Shown piece by piece: positions 8,556 to 14,081 of a stretch of DNA of 14,081 nt. The DNA lies in the NCBI RefSeq assembly GCF_000499385.1, contig NW_013651851.1:1-14081 (forward strand). The letters run 5' to 3'. Numbering within the stretch: the stretch's first letter is position 1; every line of letters begins with the position of its first letter. Below the pieces are notes generated by a model, which saw only the letters and a list, made by a program, of their open reading frames with translations, was not told the DNA's origin and searched no databases. Source of the DNA: Eimeria necatrix. Its lineage: Eukaryota > Apicomplexa > Conoidasida > Eucoccidiorida > Eimeriidae. A program made the position numbers and the translations under genes.

Positions 8556-10624
8556 TGTTTCAGTGCCACGATTTTGCATGGCTCTAAGCTGCCTTTGGAA
8601 TACAGATTTTTATGGCCAAATCAACAATCCAATCTAGCATGATTAAATATAAACGAGGTAATGTGGAGAAATTTGTGAGGGCCTCCAAACATTTGCGTGT
8701 CATCTGCTAAGCATTCTCAACACATTTTTTTGGCCACAGCCAGCACGCTGGCATTGTTTCTAGCTTTCTAGATTGCAGATGCAAAGAAAAAATGAGAACG
8801 CACTAGCTGAAACAATTTTCGAGGGCAAGCGCCTCTAGTGTATTTTGAGAAACAAATTACAAGCGATGGAAAAATTTAATAGCAGTTGAAAACGTAAACG
8901 AACTCAATTTGTAGCACGATTGCTTTCATGTCAAAACATCGAAATGATCCAGCCGTCAATAAGTGCACTGCTAGAGTATTTGGGGAAAGTGGATACGCGG
9001 AGCGTGGCTCAACTATCGTGTAGAGCGAATTAAGATGCAAATGCATACAGTGACTACATGGCTGCTGAACAAAGATGCCTTGCTCTATTCACTGGCAGGA
9101 AACCACTGAGAAAAAGAGAACAGACGAAGCCGATAAAAGCGAGGGCGATTCTTGATATTTAATGCGAAATAAGTCCGGAGAAATTTGAAAATTCTGGTCC
9201 TACTAAAAGTTGTAGTTGCTGGGCCTGAAAAGCAGCAAAGAACGTAGAAGTGTACACGTTGCTCCAAACGATCTGCAATTTGGTTAGTCACTATTCATAC
9301 AAACTAGGTTACCAGTTTATCACAAAATCACCAACATTGAACGCTGTTGGCAAGAACCCAGATATCGAGGCATTTTCATTATTAGATTGAAGTTTGTTTC
9401 ATAAATGCTGTTCAATCTTTTACGAGCCCAGGGTGACAGGCCGGAGCAGTATTGCAAGCACTTGCTGTTCATCACAACATGGAACCGCTATATCTGAGTA
9501 TTGCAATCGTGTAATATATTTGTCTATATTTAGATACATATCAGGCGGAATACGGCAAATCGCATTTCGGAAGATGGACCCTTCTAGTCACGTAATTACA
9601 CTAAAGTACTTAGTAGCTTACGCAAAGAAGCCTTTAGTTTTCTGAGATGCGAAGAAAGAATTGCGTACCACAAGGGTCTAGAAAATAGAAAATCAGTACG
9701 CGACCACCAGTCTTAGTATATGTCAGCTCATGAGCTGGGAAAAGAAACACGTAAGCAAAGTAAAGCAAGAAAATCGCCGTCCTGGCGTCTGAACATTTGT
9801 AAGGTACAATATCTAGCGAGCTTATGTTGCGCTTTGACATCGAAGCACGAAATAAAGTTTATTTCGAAAGAAATCTTTCAAGAATGTCCTGGGTAGAAAC
9901 ACGCTGACGGTTGTCTTGTCAATACTGTTTTCGAGGAAGAAATGACACAACGTTCATGTAACTTCCCAATAACTCACGGTTGAGTCATCAAAAGCACGCG
10001 TAGCGTTAAAACCGCTCACTGCGGATACCAGATATCTAATTCATTTTGAATAACGCTCTGGTGCCCTGATGGTGCTGTTGTTGTTTTCGCTTGCCGCATT
10101 TTCACATACAGTTTTCACGTGAGCATGCCTCACCGTGCACATATATTTCAACGCTAATGCGTCTTTCGGTCTTACGACTAAATGCTTTCGAAAAAGAAAA
10201 TCGACGCCCAGCGCCAACAGCGAAGACTTCTGGCGCGCACATTTTGACTGATCAAGAACTCTGCATCAGCTACCTTTGGCATGAATCTTTTCTGACATCA
10301 GTGGAATACAAAGACTGCCTTTGCTGTCGCTGTGAGCAAGACAATTTCCATTATCAATTAAATGACAGGAAAGCTTCGCGCTTTGCGAAATGCGTGCTAG
10401 AAAGATGCTTGAGAGCGTTCAATGCGTATCGCACCACCTGAACACGTAACCAGTAACGGCTTCGCCCTGCACCCGTCATGATATTGCGCACACGGTTGTG
10501 CGAAACAGCAAATTACACTGTCACGATATCAAGCCGAAAGAGTTTCAGAAAATGAAATTGCATTTTTCCTCCCCGAAATAAATAACCGGTGGCGTTCTAA
10601 AAATCATTGTTACTACTCACGAGG
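8556..10624. other. Gene-less stretch, more AT-rich
   Basis: No gene, RNA or long repeat is visible. The largest open frame is 10091-10441 (+), 116 codons. Its peptide has six cysteines, including a CLCCRC cluster around residues 77-82, but the spacing fits no zinc-binding or secreted family I recognise, and the length is within chance. A perfect palindrome with 9-bp arms lies at 9848-9866, with arms CGAAATAAA and TTTATTTCG around a single G. Confidence 0.5.
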
Positions 10625-10647
10625 TTTACATTCATGTATTGCAGCTT
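10625..10647 (+). repeat. Detached 23-bp fragment related to the 1-kb array
   Basis: It matches 21 of 23 bases with the array segment starting at 12327 and closely resembles the one at 13343 (core TTTACATnCATGnATTGCAGC). Some similarity continues upstream (a CATTGTTA-like block). It lies about 735 bp before the first clear array unit and is out of phase with it, since 1702 bp is not a whole number of units. It may be a relic of an older, decayed or interrupted unit. Confidence 0.55.
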
Positions 10648-11360
10648 TGTGAGAACACTTACGAGAGAATAGAATCTGTGGATATCTTTTAAAGGACTTG
10701 CAAAGTACTGCTTGGTCTCAAAATAGGCTCAGCTTTAAGCCTGCAACTCTATTCAGGTTATTAGGATAGCACCAAAACTACGCCCAAGGCCACTCGTCAT
10801 TTGAATGCCACCTCCATTTCCTCTTAGCCGTGCAGCATGTCCTTTGAAAATAAGACGCTGTCTTGCCCTGCTGTCCCTACCAAAATTGTCTTGCGACACC
10901 AGTGACAGAGTGCATAGTCCACTTCACCCTATAACGTCCGTGCACACATTGGCACAATAAGTGTGCAAGAAGAGTGCCAAGCACAAGCAAAGAAATGTTG
11001 TCATTTGATGAGCCAGTCAAATAGTCGCTCTCTTCTTGGTTCCATGCTGCTGAACACTTGCTTGGCATTGCCCTTCTTGTCGGGCACGGACCATTACCTT
11101 TTTCTCACGTTCAAACGTTCCGCACAAAGTGCCTCACTAGAGTCACATAAAGAGTGCAAACAGTAACTAAGAGGGGCAGCAGCTTCTCTTGCGAAACGTC
11201 CTCTTCGTTGCAACACGTTCCTACTATTACACAACAAAACGTCATGCTGCAGCTGGCGTTTCGAGCACTAAGCAGGCATACAAGGATACTAGGAATGTGC
11301 CATTCGCATAATCTGTATGCGCCACTGAAGTGTGCAGAAGTGAATAAAGATGAATGTTGA
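10648..11360. other. Gene-less stretch before the array
   Basis: Only short frames are present (at most 68 codons). I could not align this part with the array units, although a decayed unit would be expected here if 10625-10647 is array-derived. Either the similarity is lost or unrelated DNA lies between. Confidence 0.45.
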
Positions 11361-12369
11361 AGCTTCAGTTCGGCGCCTTCTTGTGCGGGCGAAGATGAAA
11401 GCTTTCAGGCAGCAGTCATTGTCGTGTTTCCTTGGCTTGAATTCAGACAGTCTTGCTGCATCATGATTTCACGTTTCAGCTCTCCGTAGAGCTCAGCGAG
11501 TGACGCTGTGAGCTGGCGAAACGAGAATGATGCGCAGTCGCGTCCGGTATAGGTGGTGGAAATGCCTAACCCTTGTTTTGGATCCAAAAGACGCACAACA
11601 AACAATCTCACGTAATTAATCACACGAATGGCGCGTGAGAGCTTGCGTACCGCCTTAACATTTATGAAACTCGTCCCTTCATTAAACGTCGGACATTACA
11701 GATTACTGTCTTGGCACGTGCTGTAACCCCGACTCTTCCTGTTTTCACGCCAACAGTGTTTCACTCAGCTGATTATATTTCAAAAAGCACGAACAGCAAA
11801 GGATACACGAATGCTGCAAACATTGATTCAGTAACGGAGCACACCCTTTGTGTGCGTTGCAAGCAGGTAACAGCATCCTGCACTCGCCCAAACAAAGCCA
11901 TCCCCTTGGCCCCCATTCGCGCAGGTTCTCGCTGGAGATGCGCAGACCCTTGCGCCTCCATCTAGCTAAAAGAGATGGTACTATGTTATATTCACTGTGA
12001 TCCAAAACACGTAAAAGCACTTGCGTCTACTGACCCGGTGCAGAACCGCCTATTGCAAAACGCCGTCAACCCACAATGCGCAACGCGCGTGCAGTGCTAT
12101 GCGTTCCACACAATAACTGGTCTGCCTTGCATAAGACATCGCCAGAAATACGACAAATTGAAGACAGCAAACAATCTCAGCAGTCTCGTCTAAATATTCA
12201 AGTGAAGATCTAACCACAAAAGAATGAAGCCAGAGTGCCGAATCCGCCACGTCACGGCTGCCTACACAGCTCATCCATAATGAGTTATCCTATTCGATGC
12301 AACATTCAACGTTGTTAAGCACAACATTTACATACATGCATTGCAGCTTACGCGGTAAGATCCAGGGGG
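11361..12369 (+). repeat. Tandem array unit 1 (~1009 bp)
   Basis: This is the first clear unit of a head-to-tail array. Landmarks and their positions in units 1, 2 and 3: GAA(A/G)(A/G)TGA at 11391, 12400 and 13415; TTGGCT at 11432, 12441 and 13456; GCAGGTT at 11921, 12940 and 13940. A 115-base block at about 11863-11977 is about 85% identical to unit 2. Its first ~70 bases are the most diverged, so the left edge of the array is soft. It contains a 91-codon minus frame (11745-12020) and a 74-codon minus frame (12050-12274), both with counterparts in unit 2. Confidence 0.88.
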
Positions 12370-13384
12370 ACGCAGTCCAGGTTTACCATCCGTGTGTGCG
12401 AAAGTGACAGTTTTGAAGCAAAGGGCAGTGCCATGTTTGATTGGCTTCAATTGAAACAGCCTTGCTGCGCCATACGTTCACGTCGCATCTCTCCGTAGAG
12501 CATAATCAGTGAAGGACTGAGCTGGAGAGACGAACGTGATGAACTGTTGGCTCTTCCTTCCCGTGGTAAAAATACACGATCTGTGTGTTTCTCGCCACAC
12601 GTTTAGAAGAAACAATGTCGAAACATTAAGCGCATTTAACGCATGCTGAATACCACGTACAGTCTGCACAATCATAAAACCGTCCTGTTGGTCTAACGTT
12701 GGCCAACAGAGTTTACTGTCCGTACGCGTGCTGCAACCACAAGCATTCTTCCCTTCACGCAAAGAATGCCTTACTGAGCTGATTCTGCTGATTCTAATTC
12801 AAAAAGCACAGGCAGCAATAGATACACGAATGTCGCAAACAGTGATGCAATGCCGGAGCATAACCTTTGTGTGCGTTCCTAGCAGCTAGCAGCATCCCGC
12901 ACTCGCCCAAACAAAGCCTTCCCCTTGCACCCCATTCGCGCAGGTTTCCGACGCAGAGGCGCAGACTTTTGCGCCTCCCTCTAGCTAAAAGCGCTGACAC
13001 TATTTGATATACACTGTGATCCAAAACACGCAAAAACACTTGCGTCTGCTGACCCGGTGCAGACCCGCCTAGTTCAAAACGCCGTCGACCCACAATAAGC
13101 AATATGCGTGCAGTGCTCTGCATTGCACACAATATCTAGTCTGGCTCGCACAAGGCAGCGACTGGAAAACAACTTGGGAACAGCACACAACCTCAACAGG
13201 GTCGTCTAAATATTCAAGCGAAGATCCAGCACCAAAAGCACGCAGCCGCAGTGTCAAATCGTCTTCGTCACGCTTGCCTACATTGTTCAGCGGCAACGCG
13301 GTATCCTAGACGATGAGTCATTCGCCGTCGATAAGCTCACTGTTTACATGCATGCATTGCAGCTTACGCGACGAGCTCCAGGGG
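12370..13384 (+). repeat. Tandem array unit 2 (~1015 bp)
   Basis: This complete unit is closest to unit 3 at its left end: 40 bases from 12380 match 13395 at about 38 positions. The counterparts of the unit 1 minus frames are 12794-13132 (112 codons) and 13069-13296 (75 codons). The peptides are alignable (for example SSLEYLD near residue 24 and NLREWG in the other frame) at roughly 70% for the first pair, with no indel in the aligned part. Unit 3 breaks the frame, so I treat the unit as non-coding. Confidence 0.9.
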
Positions 13385-14081
13385 ACGCAGTTCAGGTTTA
13401 CCATCCGTGTGTGCGAAGATGACAGTTTTGAAGCCTAATACAGCGCCAAGTCTCATTGGCTCAAATTCAAACCGTCTTGCTGCTCCACAATGTAGCGTCT
13501 CAGCTTTCCGTTGAGCATACTGGGTAAAGCAATGAGCTAGCGAAACGAATATGGTGGACTGTCGGTTCCCTTGTCACGTGGTAAAAATGCACGATCACTG
13601 TGTTGCTTCCCACACGTGTGGAAGAAACAATGTCGAAACATTAACTGCATTTAACGCATGTACGATATTGCTTACCACCTTGACATTCATAAAACCTTCC
13701 ATTCGTCAAACGTTGACCTGTAGAGTTTGCTATTTCCACGCATAATGCAACCGCGACTATTCTTGCTTTCACGCGAAGAATGCTTCACTGAGCTGATTTT
13801 AATTCACAAAGCTCGAAGAGTAAAGGATACACGAATGTCGCAAACAGTGACACAGCGTCGCAGCATGCCTTTGTGCGCGTGCCTAGCATCTAGCAGCATC
13901 CCGCACTAGCCCAAATAGATCCCCTCGCATCTCATTCGCGCAGGTTCTCGCCGAGCTCCGCAGACCCTTGTACTTCCCTCTGGCAAAAAACGCTTATCTC
14001 ATCTCATATGCACCTCAACTCAAAACACTCAAGAGCACTTGCGTGTGCTGACCTGGTGCATACCCGCCTATTGCAAAATGC
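13385..14081 (+). repeat. Tandem array unit 3, cut by the window end
   Basis: About 697 bases of a third unit are present. It aligns with units 1 and 2 throughout, with a net shortening of about 20 bases before 13940. In the frame open in units 1 and 2, the codon that is TGG there (minus strand, after GAA) is TGA here, at plus positions 13932-13934. A further TGA lies at 14015-14017, and an indel lies between them. Since the similarity runs to the last base, the array very likely continues to the right. Confidence 0.88.

Noticed and set aside
10091..10441. 116-codon + frame with six cysteines as a small cysteine-rich protein
   Set aside because: The cysteine spacing fits no known finger or secreted family, there is no signal peptide, and the length is within chance.
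12794..13132. 112-codon minus frame in array unit 2 as a real gene
   Set aside because: Unit 3 carries in-frame stops and an indel at the homologous place. Kept only as something to test.

Overview
This window looks like non-coding, repeat-bearing DNA from a eukaryotic nuclear genome. I found no protein-coding or RNA gene that I can support. Stops are frequent in all six frames on both strands. The longest open frames (about 107 to 126 codons) are about what chance predicts: with roughly 45% GC by eye, a stop is expected about every 18 codons, so a maximum near 130 codons is expected over 14 kb in six frames. There is no bacterial layout: no packed same-strand frames, no ribosome binding sites and no recognisable protein family.

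The organism cannot be named from this sequence. CpG does not look depleted, which argues against a vertebrate. GCATGC occurs at least 13 times, against about 3 expected. That word is a known AP2-factor motif in apicomplexans, so a coccidian or other alveolate is one possibility. An invertebrate such as a tick is another. No telomere, rRNA, tRNA or organelle sequence settles it.

Layout. (1) Positions 441-2640 are a mosaic of old repeats: a ~520 bp repeat (A) present twice in direct orientation about 819 bp apart, and a ~180 bp repeat (B) present in opposite orientations on the two sides of the first A copy, with a doubtful third B copy after the second A. (2) Positions 2641-5632 are single-copy as far as I can see. 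(3) Positions 5633-6061 hold a nearly perfect 67-bp tandem duplication and, 226 bp further on, a 69-nt hairpin with 32-nt arms and a 5-nt loop. This is the sharpest structure in the window. (4) Positions 6062-11360 are single-copy, with a few short palindromes and a short detached relative of the array at 10625. (5) Positions 11361-14081 are a tandem array of ~1.01 kb units: two complete and a third cut by the window end. The array probably continues beyond it.

No genes act together here. The plausible biology is repeat turnover (satellite-like array, degraded inverted and direct repeats) and possibly a structured RNA around 5941-6061. All repeat calls come from reading and aligning by eye; identities are approximate.
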